64,000 bases of DNA from the NCBI GenBank assembly GCA_030141605.1, contig JAQGDQ010000472.1:111154-175153 (forward strand), given 5' to 3'. A model generated the notes under the pieces. That model was not told the DNA's origin. It ran no database searches and saw only the letters and a program-made list of their open reading frames with translations. Positions within the stretch are counted from its first letter, which is position 1, and each line of letters begins with the position of its first letter. The DNA comes from Tubiluchus corallicola (taxonomy: Eukaryota; Priapulida; Priapulimorpha; Priapulimorphida; Tubiluchidae). Below, piece after piece: positions 35,758 to 46,720 of this stretch. The translations under genes and the position numbers were made by a program.

Positions 35758-35890
35758 GAATAAACCTCGTACCTTGGCATGCCGAAATGAATCAGAAATC
35801 TACCTGTACGCGTAGAAATGCGTACGTCACACAGGTAGGTGAAAAGAAAGTTGTTGAAAACTTGGCTTAAACAACAACAAGCACACCTAC

Positions 35891-36001
35891 CAATGTCACA
35901 GTTGAAACCAGTAAACCCAGGCTGGCACAAACAAGTGTAATTATTATAGCCATCAACACACGTTCCATTAGCACACGTTCCATTATCACAGTCATCATAA
36001 T
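35891..36001 (-). CDS. EGF domain 2 (calcium-binding type)
   Basis: 111 bp, phase 1-1. Acceptor ttttttttcag, donor gtaggt. Product D-YDDCDNGTCANGTC through GFNCDI, six cysteines, hydroxylation motif CVDGYNNYTCLC. Cysteines 1 and 2 are only four residues apart. A family H element ends 134 bp to the left. Confidence 0.9.
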
Positions 36002-36208
36002 CTGAAAAAAAAACATTCTGCACATTTATTTCGAATTTGTTTATTCCTATTTTTTTGCCTCTACCTTGTACTCAGTTTCTTATACGTTTAAATCTAAAAA
36101 CCTGATAATAAATCATACAGATCATCAAATAAACGATATTTATACTTTATTTGAACTATTTTAACCAACATTTTGCAGCGATTTTAAAATTAAAACGAGG
36201 ATCAACCC

Positions 36209-36301
36209 CGAAGAATTTTCTCAACGAATTTACGTGATTTACAAAAATGGCACTACTGGTCTTCCAAAAACCCGGCATTCCGCGGAAAATTCTCATCCCT
36301 G
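36209..36301. mobile_element. Truncated family H element (right end only)
   Basis: gaattttctcaacgaattta through ggaaaattctcatccctg, with a small internal deletion relative to 50030-50130. Confidence 0.85.
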
Positions 36302-36574
36302 TACTTAGAGAAACTACAATCTTTATATAAAAAAAACTAAAGGTAGCATGCATTACATCATTCATAAATTTTTCAGAAAACCGATTGACTTTGATAGTCT
36401 GTCATAATCTAACTGAAACGTAATTTTGATCAACTCCTTAACAAAAAATATTGTTTTCTTACGAACAGCCTAAATTGTCGCAGTTCATGAATAGTAGCTA
36501 AAATTAGTGGGGCGCCGCAAAATTAATTCTCTTTTTAGTCATTGTTTTAATACAGTGTAAAATGAAACAAACGT

Positions 36575-36840
36575 AATAATAATAATAATAATCTTTATTT
36601 AAAGTCGGCTTTTGAGTCAACAATTAACATTAGCTCAAAGAGCTATTATCGCCGACTGTAAATAACAACCTACAACTACATAACAGAGACTATTATTATT
36701 ACCCCACTTTTACCCTAAATACCACGCGCCAGGCAGGGCAACAGCAGGTACCATTTTTAAAGTCTTTGGTATGACCTATGGTCGAACTCACGACCTCCCA
36801 GACGGAAAGCAGACGCATTACCACTAGACTAAACCGTCTG
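36575..36840 (-). mobile_element. tRNA-derived SINE, second copy
   Basis: Reverse of 7985-8250: (aat)n tail at the left, tRNA-like head at the right with A-box-like tagtctagtggtaatg and B-box gagttcgacc on the minus strand. Its head reads gacggtttagtctagtgg, closer to a tRNA 5' end than the other copy. Confidence 0.9.
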
Positions 36841-37426
36841 GTCAAACTTAATAATTATAATGCTGTACTCGTAATATTAACATAACCTTGATCAACTCCT
36901 AAACAAAAAATGTTTTCTTACGAATTGTCGCAAGTTCAAGAATATTCCACTACGTGGCTTTTAAGCACTTGACAACTGACAACACGTACTGCAGTGAGCG
37001 ACAGTACTCTTTCTACCTAAAATACAGCATCTTATCTCAGACATGTGTGCACGGACGCATGCGCACAACAGCCAAACACCACACTGCTTGGGGCGGTGAA
37101 GCAAATTGTACATCTCTCATGTGCTCCAGTTCCGTACAAGTATAAAGAAAGAACTAAAGAAAAAAGACTTATTGTATTGAATATTATCGATAATAATGAC
37201 TGAAAACAGGGGGTGCTGCAGTACCATAGTACCTGTACACGAGCCGCCACTGGCAGGTAATTAGGTTACAGAAACTTTAGTGGTTTTCTATATATGTATA
37301 TAATATATGATAGTATGTATATGAATAAATTGTGTATATTAGTAAAGAGTGTTCATGATTTGTGTGTGACAATACGTACCACATTATAAACCTTGAGAGT
37401 GGAATAAAAACTTTAATTCAAATTCT
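36841..37426. other. Intron sequence, nothing recognised
   Basis: One GC-richer patch (37030-37140) opens frames on both strands but shows no motif. Confidence 0.45.
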
Positions 37427-37780
37427 AATCCTGGTACAGATTATGCAAAACAAGGCATCATTGATAAATCTTTAGAGCTGATGTCAACATAGCGCAATCT
37501 ATTATCTTTCTTCCTACCATTTCCACTAACACATCCTTCTACCCTTCCTGTGTGATCTAAACTTTCTCCCAGTTCTTTTTTTTGTTCACTCATCCATTCT
37601 TTTTTTATCGGGTTCACATGACAGTGGGCTTACACAAGCCTTTGCTTCTCTAGCCCACTGCACTACAATTATTCTTTTATGATAACGATAGTGTATGAAA
37701 CATAATAATTTATTACTGTAGATGTAATAATTTTGATGTCACTGTGTGCTTAATGTCATTATATTGTATTGAATATATTG
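37427..37780 (+). mobile_element. Retroposon-like repeat L3
   Basis: Collinear with 11071-11418 from aatcctggtacagattatgc to attatattgtattgaa; the tail is degenerate. Confidence 0.75.
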
Positions 37781-37924
37781 AATTATATTGAAAAAACTGA
37801 ATTCTATATTTGGATAAAATCAGTCTCTCTTTTTTTGTTTTGTTAAATGTCTTTTGTTTGGTGATTCAATAAATTAAGTACAAAGTTATTAGATAGGTGT
37901 ATTGCTTGTAGACCGACAGGTGAG

Positions 37925-38540
37925 ATGAATGTTTACTCATAAAGACTATTATCTCTCAGGCTAGCACAGGTACAGTGAATCCAGGTGTGTTGATTTTAGA
38001 GCGCCATTATTAATTTTTGCATTACCTGTAGCGTTTGTTTGACATGCTTGGCCGCTTTTGTATGAGAGGTTAGATAGCCTTAGAATAGGGAAAAATCCTG
38101 TTTTAGTGGTATAGAGTCCAGTAGCTGTGTGGTCAGTATGCCACTGTTGTAAAATCAGTATGTCTCTGTTGATTTCTGAAAACTGGCTTAAAGTTTTTTC
38201 TACAGATCCTCAAACGTTTGTAAGTTCATATGTTTCTTCATTTTTTATGCAAAGCTTTGCAGTAATTTATTTGTCAGCTTAATAGTTTCTGATAGTGTTA
38301 CAGTGATGCCTAATTATTGATTTTTGCAACTGCATATGATGTTTTTGTGTAGGCGTGCATGTTGATTTGTGATATGTCAGGAAGTTTATTTATTAGTTAA
38401 TTCTGGTTCAGCATGCTTGTTAGTTTGCTAATGCTTGTTCCTTTTTTTATTTTTTGCACGTCTGTTATTGATTTATTTTTGTTTCACGTTCTTTTTTCTT
38501 GTTTCTATTGCAGTTTCACCTTTTTACAATGAGTGGAAAA
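37925..38540. repeat. Dispersed repeat R8 (inverted copy of 8456-9090)
   Basis: Near-continuous match to the reverse complement of 8456-9090. Lies 200 bp to the left of EGF exon 1. Confidence 0.8.
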
Positions 38541-38740
38541 TAAAATCTGTAAAACAAATAGCCAGTTTTCTACAAAGGTTGGGTTACTACAAAAGACGTC
38601 TTTTACAAAATAACAGATATTTCAAGACCAGACGTTTTACACGTCATTCTTACGTGAAATTAGTTAAACAAAAATCAATACAATCATCAGTGAAAAAGAG
38701 ATTTCCTACTGATGTTGCAGCATCTATACGAAAAGCTCAC

Positions 38741-38854
38741 CAAGTTCGCAAAACTCGCCGGTAGCGTAAGAAGGACAGGTGCAGTTGAATCCATACTGAA
38801 GGAGAGTGCAAGTACCGCCATGTTGGCAGGGATTAGGAGAACATGCATGAAGAC
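38741..38854 (-). CDS. EGF domain 1 (no calcium motif)
   Basis: 114 bp, phase 1-1. Acceptor catttttgcag, donor gtgagc. Product G-LHACSPNPCQHGGTC, then FNCTCPSYATGEFCEL, six cysteines. It lacks the D-x-D/N-E-C start of the other EGF domains and the hydroxylation motif, so it is a plain EGF. CQHGGTC fits an O-fucose site. Its first codon is completed by the end of the second lectin exon (LCDG). Confidence 0.9.
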
Positions 38855-39305
38855 CTGCAAAAATGGAAAAATTCAATCTTATTTTCGTAAAAGCACACGG
38901 CTTCAATTGCGCAAACGCTCCCCTCTGTCATGTTGGCATTGTGGCGTAGGCATTACAGCTTAACCGTTAAGCTCCGCCCAATCCGGGCTTCCCTCTTGTA
39001 AACAGCCGTAACATTACCACCTTCATGCTATGAAGCTTCTTTACTGTTTTCAATAAAGATGTACTTTCATTATTGTCATGTTTTTACACATATACTTGAA
39101 AACCCAAGCGTAAACATTTAAATGTAATATTTAACAGCACTATTATAGTCGATGTGGTCATTCAACGAGACATGCATGCCATTCGAGTCGCTCGACAAAC
39201 ACTTATCGTTATTTTAAAACTAAATTATTTGAACCAAAATTCACTTTTGCATCAGCAAATGATAAACCTTAGGAAAAGATTAATACTCCCTTTTTGCAGT
39301 GCTTA
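38855..39305. other. Intron sequence, nothing recognised
   Basis: No exon or repeat family identified. Confidence 0.5.
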
Positions 39306-40727
39306 CCGTATATACTTATGTACAAGTCGAATTTTTGGGTTAAATTTATGGGGTCGACTTAAACTTACGATATGTTTTTGGGAGATGTCACTAAAGAGTC
39401 GTCCACAATACGAATATGTAAAGAAATAATCCTTCATTATACGCTGGACTGAATGAACACTCATACTGTGATACTTCACATAAGAGAATGTTCGCATCTT
39501 GACATTAATTAACAAATATTACTGTGATTTATTTTAACGTATGTGAAATTAAGTTAAAATTTATATATTACCGGTAAATAAACTAGCGATGGAGCACTCG
39601 ATCAGAACATGGAAGTCGCCAATGTTGTGCAGGTGCTGCCGCCTGTCGATTTTCTTGGGAAGTTTTACACTGGCCTTGTATACCAGCATACACGCGTATA
39701 TAAAACACATCTTAATTGTTCACAACTCCGCCATTGTTGACATTATTTACTCTTGAAGATCTTAATATTTTAGGGTCGACTTGTACACAGGTAATATATA
39801 AAATGATGCAATTTTTGGTCTTAAAATGCACATCGACTTGTACATAAGGTCGACTTGTACACAGGTAATATATAAAATGATGCAATTTTTGGTCTTAAAA
39901 TGCACATGGACTTGTACACAGGTAAAATATAAAATGATGCAATTTTTGGCCTTAAAATGCACATCGACTTACACATAAGGTTGACTTGTACACAGGTAAT
40001 ATATAAAATGATGCAATTTTTGGTCTTAAAATGCACATCGACTTGTACATAAGGCCGACTTGTACACAGGTAATATATAAAATGATGCAATTTTTGGTCT
40101 TAAAATGCATATCGACTTGTACATAAGGTCGACTTGTACACAGGTAATATATAAAATGATGCAATTTTTGGTCTTAAAATGCACATCGACTTGTACATAA
40201 GGTTGACTTGTACACAGGTAATATATAAAATGATGCAATTTTTGGTCTTAAAATGCACATCGACTTGTACATAAGGTCGACTTGTACACAGGTAATATAT
40301 AAAATGATGCAATTTTTGGTCTTAAAATGCACATCGACTTGTACATACGGTTGACTTGTACACAGGTAATATATAAAATGATGCAATTTTTGGTCTTAAA
40401 ATGCACATCGACTTGTACATAAGGTTGACTTGTACACAGGTACTATATAAAATGATGCAATTTTTGGTCTTAAAATGCACATCGACTTGTACATAAGGTC
40501 GACTTGTACACAGATAAAATAGAAAATGATGCAATTTTTGGTCTTAAAATGCACATCGACTTGTACATAAGGTTGACTTGTACACAGGTAATATATAAAA
40601 TGATGCAATTTTTGGTCTTAAAATGCATATCGACTTGTACATAAGGTCGACTTGTACACAGGTAATATATAAAATGATGCAATTTTTGGACTTAAATGCA
40701 CACCGACTTGTACACACGTATACGCGG
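39306..40727. mobile_element. TA-flanked MITE (CCGTATATAC) expanded by a 74-bp array
   Basis: Left end ccgtatatacttatgtacaa, right end cgacttgtacacacg followed by tatacgcgg, with TA on each side (39304-39305, 40728-40729). Sister copy at 43591-44166 is 576 bp and unexpanded. The TA target suggests a Tc1/mariner-type origin. Confidence 0.88.
39774..40698. repeat. 74-bp tandem array, about 12.5 copies
   Basis: Unit ggtcgacttgtacacaggta, then atatataaaatgatgcaat, then ttttggtcttaaaatgcac and atcgacttgtacataa. Each unit contains two copies of cgacttgtaca, i.e. the subterminal sequence of the host MITE. Confidence 0.97.
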
Positions 40728-41532
40728 TAACCAGTTTCTAAGCTAATATACCTGAGAGGCCCTTCTTAAACAGATTGTCTCCATACAATTAAACAAAATG
40801 TCAGGGTAAGATATTTTAAACTTCATATATTTTTCTGACACAGATCTAACAGCTATGCAGTCCGGTGTAGAAAGACTGTTGTTTTGTTGCGTCGTCTGTA
40901 AGATGGCTGCTTGTTTGGAATTTATTTGACGAAAAAAGCAGAAAAGTGTTTCGTTACAAGTCCAAATAAAGCGAAATCGTTCGTATTGCATTTTCCATCC
41001 GATTCAGGCCCGCCGAGAGGATGGGTGAGCTGGGGGCGGCGCAATGGGGCCCACAAGCCAAACGAGGGTGTACCTCGAGCAAGGCAAACAAAATAAAATG
41101 TACGCTGGCAAACCGGAACTTCCCATAAGTTGGCAACCTTACAAAGTCAAATGCATCAAAAATTCTGTCAAATGCCAGTTCGTTTTGTTTTTTGTTTATT
41201 TGACTAATATAGTTTAATCATCAAATCGTCTTTAAAATTTGAATTTGAAGTTGTTGTCTAAAATGCAATTCATGAATTCACTTTTGTTGCACTGATTCCT
41301 TGCTTACAACACACCCTGGTGGACTTAGTTTGAGTACGATTATTTGGAGAATTGGAGGAGGAGGAGGGGGAGCTAAGTTTTCTTTTGCTCTGGGGCCAAA
41401 TAAACTCTCCTCTTAGTGACTCTGACTTGGTTATATTGTTCAGCTGAGTAACAGGTGATTAAAATGAGTGCAGAATTACTAAACAAAATTACGTAATGAT
41501 ATTTAAGATGAGATGATTAAGCTGATCAGTTA
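40728..41532. other. Intron sequence; one GC-richer patch
   Basis: Around 41005-41090 base composition rises (gatgggtgagctgggggcgg), but no splice-compatible frame with recognisable motifs is seen. Confidence 0.45.
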
Positions 41533-41990
41533 CAGGGATGACAAATCGCAAAAAACTCTGAAACAAGCCGGGGGGCTTTGGTGCAATTTTGTGACCATAG
41601 AGAGCCTCTAAGTTGACTTAAAATATCAATTACCTTGTTTCATGCATAATTTAAAATACCCAACTCTCAAGGATACATGATACCTAATTGTCTCAAAAAC
41701 GCCTAAGTACTGGCCACTCCTATGCAAAAGTATATAAAAACTGTCTGCAATTGACACAAATAACTCTGCACAATTGATTCTATATTTTTATACATAGAGA
41801 TATACACGTGGTTACACTGATGTACATGATGTAAACAAAGTGACGGCCTGTCAACTAGCGGCCAGTTTGTGAAATAATGTACTGAGTCCGTAAAAATTTT
41901 CTCAAGGAATTTACGTCATTTACAAAAATGGCACTACTGGTTGTCCAAGAACTCAGAATTCCGCATATCCGCGGAAAATTCTCATCCCTG
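41533..41990. mobile_element. Family H element
   Basis: Ends cagggatgacaaatcg and attctcatccctg. Flanked by cagtta at 41527-41532 and 41991-41996. A short internal deletion removes the gggggccgcgtaggcag block. Confidence 0.85.
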
Positions 41991-42628
41991 CAGTTACACA
42001 GTTTTCAACCTACTGCACGAGACCAACAAATAGCCCAACTACGTCTATGTAAAATAAAATTAGTACGTGATATGAAAAAGGTATCGACTAGGAACCTCAA
42101 TAAGGAACCTACGGGAGAGATAACATAGCGCTAGAACCAACCCAACATACAAAGTTGGTAAAAACTTTAAAACTTCAGAAAAAGACAATTAGAATTAGGA
42201 AGTAAGTAAGAAAGTAAGTAAGTATCTTTATTTATCACCTTTTTTACAAGAAAAACACAGAGCATGAAACGATAATATGATAATATGATACAAAGTGACA
42301 AGATTATTAAATGAATAGATTATCTGAGTTAATGATGTTCAAGTGATTGGTGAAAGGGTGGCGAAAAACTGAAAGTTACCAAAGTCAACCACCCTGAAAG
42401 TAATGTTGCGATTAGTAATATGCGCAATTATCTTGACGAAGATTTCAGAATAAGGTGTGATAAATGGAGCATGAAGTTTACATATGGAGCCTAAAACTTA
42501 GTTGCTTAAGTAAGTAAAGGAATGGTGAGTGTACTAAGATAAAACTATTGAGAAATTAGAAGTAGAATAGAATATTTCTACCTAATTGAGAATTGGGGAG
42601 AAGACATTCGTTAATGAATTATGCAAAT
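41991..42628. other. Intron; (AAGT)n near 42195 may mark an inverted retroposon tail
   Basis: agtaagtaagtaagtatctt at 42205 looks like a reversed LINE 3' tail. No reading frame follows. Confidence 0.35.
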
Positions 42629-42976
42629 GGTACAGATTATGCAAAACAAGGCATTATTGATAAATCTTTAGAGCTGATGTCAACATAGCGCAATCTATTA
42701 TCTTTCTTCCTACCATTTCCACTAACACATCCTTTTACCCTTCCTGTGTGATCTAACCTTTCTCCCAGTTCTTTTTTTTTTGTTCACTCATCCATTCTTT
42801 TTTATCGGGTTCACATGACAGTGGGCTTATACTAGCCTTTGCTTCTCTAGCCCACTGCAGTACAATTACTCTTTTATGATAACGATAGTGTATGAAACGT
42901 AATATGTATGACGTAATAATTTTGATGTTACTGTGCATTTAATTTCATTATATTGTACTGAATGTGATAATAATAA
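42629..42976 (+). mobile_element. Retroposon-like repeat L3
   Basis: ggtacagattatgcaaaaca to tgtactgaatgtgataataa; ends 116 bp before the second lectin exon. Confidence 0.75.
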
Positions 42977-43092
42977 ACTAAAAAACTAACTAAACTAACA
43001 AGAATAGATAAGAATAAACACTGTGCATTCAAAAATGCTGCACAGGTGCATTTCTCGACATGTGCAAAGGTTGTAAGACAACAAATACTAAC

Positions 43093-43524
43093 CGTCACAC
43101 AGATAGACAAGTCCAAGCACACGGCGCACTACATCAGGCCCAATAGGTGGGTCGCAAAACCAATCATGGTACGTGGTGTAATACCAAGTGAAATTGCAGA
43201 AATTTTTGCCAATGCAATGCTCGAAAAAAGCTTTTATAGTGTCTCTGCCTGAGGCATAGTCATTAACCTTGAAATAAACTGTTAGTCCAGTGTGATACTC
43301 TGGAGACTTCTTTTTTCCTCCAACTGGGCATGTTCGATTGGTGCCTGGAGGAGTACCGCAAACCGTATCATTTTCATTACGTCCATATAAAACAATTGGA
43401 TGTTCTGGCTGAACATAATATGTTGCACCTGAACAGTAAAATGTATGAGACTCATTATCACAAGCTTTTGGGCTAGGATCTGACAGGTCTTCAACATATA
43501 CATTTTTGAACCGAAATATGTCAC
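43093..43524 (-). CDS. SUEL/galactose-binding lectin domain 2
   Basis: 432 bp, phase 1-1, 144 codons. Acceptor ttcgtttcag, donor gttagt. After DIFRFKNVYVEDLSDPS the domain starts PKACDNESHTFYCSGATYYV, then VLYGRNENDTVC, and ends FFEHCIGKNFCNFTWYYTT and VLGLVYLCDG. C-x(n)-C, Y-G-R-x(n)-C, the C-x-x-x-x-x-C pair and the final Y-L-C strand follow the SUEL (L-rhamnose/galactose-binding) plan. The expected D-P-C-x-G-T loop is changed to FCDPPIGPD and the domain is ~20 residues longer than usual, so sugar binding is uncertain. Confidence 0.85.
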
Positions 43525-43590
43525 CTGAAACGAATAAAAATACAATGATAAATATAGTATATAAAATCACTAAAACAATAAAATAAATTA

Positions 43591-44166
43591 CCGTATATAC
43601 GTGTGTACAAGTCGACCTTATGTACAATTCGGTGTGCATTTTAAGACCAAAAATTGCATCATTTTATATATTACCTGTGTACAAGTCCACCATAAAGTAT
43701 TAAGATCTTCCAGAGTAAATGATGTCAACAGTTGTGTTTTACATACACGTGTTTGCAGGTAATCGATATTTTCTAATAAAACACGCATATACAAGGCTAG
43801 TGTAAAACTTCCCGCGGAAGCCGACAGGCGGCAGCACGGGCACAACATTGGCTATTTCTGATCGAGTGCGCCGTTGCTAGTTTATTTACCAGCAATATAT
43901 AAATTTTAACTTAAATGCACATACATTAACATAAAATACAGTATTTGTTAATTTTGTTAATTAATGTCAAGATTCTCTGATGTGAAATATCACAGGAGTG
44001 TTCATTCAGTCAAGCGTATGATGAAGGATTATTTCTTTACATATTCGTATTGTAGACGACTCTTTAGTGACATCTCCCAAAAACATATCTTAAGTAAAAG
44101 TCAACCTCAAAAATTTCACATTAAATACGCCTCCCAAAAATTCGACTTGTACATAAGTACATACGG
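43591..44166. mobile_element. TA-flanked MITE (CCGTATATAC), unexpanded copy
   Basis: Left end ccgtatatacgtgtgtacaa, right end tcgacttgtacataagtac plus atacgg, TA at 43589-43590 and 44167-44168. Holds one copy of the 74-bp unit (reverse). Lies 66 bp upstream of the lectin-2 acceptor. Confidence 0.88.
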
Positions 44167-44283
44167 TATGCATGATCTGAATTTTTTTATATAATCCAAT
44201 ACAATTGCAAGCCGAGAAGCACGGTATGAGAAAGCCGGCTCAACGTGACACTTTGTGGCACGACTGGAACTGGGGTTCATTAC

Positions 44284-44313
44284 CAAAATATCCTGTAAGA
44301 CATGACACTGAAT
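44284..44313 (-). CDS. Candidate 30-nt exon between the two lectin domains
   Basis: A strong acceptor (attatgtttctgcag) and a donor (gtaatg) enclose 30 nt in phase 1-1, coding H-SVSCLTGYF-G. Including it would keep frame; omitting it also works (exon 46379 joins 43093 directly through CGT). Could be alternative, or only intronic chance. Confidence 0.2.
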
Positions 44314-44472
44314 CTGCAGAAACATAATAAAAAACTAAATTACAATTATTAAATTTCTGAAAAGAGATTCACTAAAATAATACGATAAGCGAGGAAAAAG
44401 TTTGCAATTCTCCGCAAGATTTAAAAATCTTTTATTAAGTAATACAGACAACATGAGATAGAGATTTTATGT

Positions 44473-44863
44473 AAGGGGTGTGCAAACTGCGGCCCGCGAA
44501 GAGATTTGTCAACGTAATGAAAGTGCGGACCACGCGATCCAGCTGAAGTCTGCACCAATATCGCAAAGATAGTGCGGGTAGTTTTTTCCTCTAGATCGGC
44601 TGCCATTAACCCTTACAAGACCGTTGTCACTTAATGTCACTTTCGGACATGATGAAATGTTTGGTTTTTAATATAAATTTTAATAATTTCTAAAATAGTT
44701 TTTTGAGTGTAGCATGCAGTAGTAATGATGTGACAGATCAGATGCAGAAAAATCGTTGTTAGGTTCTACTGTACTTGGCTCCTTGACCAAACTGCATGTG
44801 GCCCACAGGAATTGTGGGAATGTTTAATGTGGCCCGGCTAGTCAGATAATTTGCACACCCCTG
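44473..44863. mobile_element. hAT-type MITE
   Basis: Left end aaggggtgtgcaaactgc, right end gcacacccctg. Relative of 9258-9738, with tacttggctccttgaccaaa and gtggcccgg in common. Flanks attttatg/atttatg are a near duplication. Confidence 0.8.
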
Positions 44864-45034
44864 ATTTATGCCTTGAATTCATGGAACTGATATTGATTGG
44901 AAGCGTAAAAATTGCACTGCAATTGCTGTCTGTCCACTACATGTAAAGGGGGGTCAAGCAAACAATGTGTTACATCTTCAGTGTGATAACCACAGATGCA
45001 TCTCTCACAAACAATATTACCAATACATCCATAT
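44864..45034 (-). mobile_element. LINE C-terminal remnant
   Basis: One frame reads IVCERCICGYHTEDVTHCLL, then DPPLHVVDRQQLQCNFYASN. A C-x-C-G-x-x-T-E-D-V-x-H-x-L-L-x-x-P pattern is typical of the C-terminal zinc-binding segment of many non-LTR reverse-transcriptase ORFs. It is trapped between a hAT element and a solo LTR. Confidence 0.45.
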
Positions 45035-45039
45035 ACGTT

Positions 45040-45555
45040 TGTGGAAGTTGTAACTGTATATTTTTAGGTGCTGCCATCTACTGACTAATCACTTTACATT
45101 TTACTAGCTAAACTCACCCCTAGTACAATTGTTCGGTCCAGTGAATATGCATACTCACTGGATCTCCCCCTATTTTACTGTAATGGTATTTGTGAAGCCA
45201 AGTTTGCATAATTACCTCTACCTATATATACTGGCTGGATTCTACTTCTAGCCACTCTCTCTCTCGCTCTCAATGCAGTGCAGAAGTCATGCTAGTCGTG
45301 CTACACAACTGTCTAACTCACACTCTCAGTGCTGTGCAGCAGTCGTGATCCTCATTTTCCTTACTGTCTAACTCTCAGTGATCAGTGCAGGACACTCTTG
45401 TCCTCAGTGTGCAGTGTAGCAGTCATTCTACATGTATGTATTCTACGTGTATGTAGTCTAATAAACGCGTATTCAGTTTTGTGCAGATATGTAGTTTAGT
45501 GTTTTATTCTTTTTCTACAAAGTGTTCAACTACAACCTCATACATGACATTCACA
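45040..45555. mobile_element. Solo LTR, copy 1
   Basis: Starts tgtggaagttgtaactg and ends catgacattcaca. Perfect 5-bp target duplication acgtt at 45035-45039 and 45556-45560. Contains tatatatact (TATA-like) and an aataaa signal (ctaataaacgcg). TG...CA ends and a 5-bp duplication define an LTR retroelement. No internal region remains. Confidence 0.92.
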
Positions 45556-45794
45556 ACGTTTAAGTTAATTAGAATCAATGAAAAAATAGGATTTCTTAAT
45601 TCGTTGTCACCATTCTTGACAGCGAGAATTAATTTATATTATGTTGGATGAGTTTAAGAGGAAAAGATTCGTTTAAAAAAATTTCAAAAACGATTTAAAC
45701 ACGTAAATTCATCAATGAATCCAATCTAGTTTTGCAAATTTATGTCAATAACTGCGGTAAGCCCAACTAGACAAATAATCACCTCAATTCTATA

Positions 45795-46371
45795 CAGTGT
45801 TCCCTCACTACTTCGCGGTTCGTTTATCGCGGACTCGCTGTTTTGCGGATTTTCAAAAATATTAATGTGAAATATTTATCGCAGTATTTCCGCTGTTTCG
45901 CGGGTTTTTGCGGTACTCTGTCTAAAGTACTTTTGCACATGCGTAGTATGTATTGTACAGTAATGTATAGATTTAATGAATTTTGCATACAAAATCACAA
46001 AATGTATAAAAATATATTAAAAATATTAATTCTAACATTAAAAGTATATTATAAATCATAAAAAATTAAAGTAAATAGTGTATTTATTCGGCGGATGAAT
46101 ACACATGAAAAACGAAATGTACTACTTGCGCCACGCTGTAGGACATATCTTCAATGGTGAGTACCCATATCAAATTTTTAAAATTACGTATCTAGGTTTA
46201 ACAGTTTAAAACATTTTCATGAACATTTATATGTAAGAGTGTGGGGAGGGTTTATAAAGACTTAAAATAATGTATAACTACTAAAATAAGTATAGCGTCC
46301 CTACTTCGCGGAAATTCACTTATCACGGGTGGGCCTGGAATGGAACACCCGTGATAAGTGAGGGAACACTG
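45795..46371. mobile_element. pogo/Tigger-like MITE abutting a splice donor
   Basis: Left end cagtgttccctcactacttc, right end gataagtgagggaacactg. TA at 45793-45794 and 46372-46373. The right TA overlaps the sixth base of the donor of the lectin-1 exon. The interior includes tatcgcgg/ttcgcgg motifs; no transposase. Confidence 0.92.
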
Positions 46372-46378
46372 TACTTAC

Positions 46379-46720
46379 GTTTGCATTCATAGTGTACAAC
46401 CGCATAAACATCTGATTCTCCAGAAGCTAGAAAACAGCGTCCCATTGTCTTATAATTTGCAGTGATAACACATGAAGTTTTACTGTTGCACAAAGTCTGG
46501 AAATTCTGCAAGTTTTTTTGTGGAATATCTTCCATTGGGCAACTAGTGAAGTTCTTCGTTCCATTGTAGCAATTTGAGTCATAATCGTATCTACCAAACT
46601 GGACTCTGGTTATAGCATTAATAACGTCAGATGTTTTTCCTTCTGGACAAGTCAGTGTCACCGTTGCATTATGACACACAGTCACTGGAACTTGAGTCTT
46701 TACCTTTGGGTCTAGCCAAA
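46379..46720 (-). CDS. SUEL/galactose-binding lectin domain 1
   Basis: 342 bp, phase 1-1, 114 codons. Acceptor atttttgctttag, donor gtaagt. The product starts FWLDPKVKTQVPVTVCHNAT, then VTLTCPEGKTSDVINAITRVQFGR, and ends CNSKTSCVITANYKTMGRC, then ESDVYAVVHYECK. C-x(n)-L-x-C-P-E-G, a mid-domain FGR and the closing Y-x-C strand match SUEL domains. Such domains bind galactose or rhamnose and occur N-terminally in latrophilin, PKD1L2-type polycystins and sea-urchin REJ3. The first codon can be completed by the signal-peptide exon at 52501-52594. Confidence 0.88.

Noticed and set aside
38435-38963. Plus-strand frames of 109 and 83 residues
   Set aside because: They overlap the minus-strand EGF-1 exon and the R8 repeat; composition is that of a shadow frame.
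39762-40682. Series of 70-residue frames every 74 bp
   Set aside because: Period of the 74-bp array; each frame is an echo of the next.
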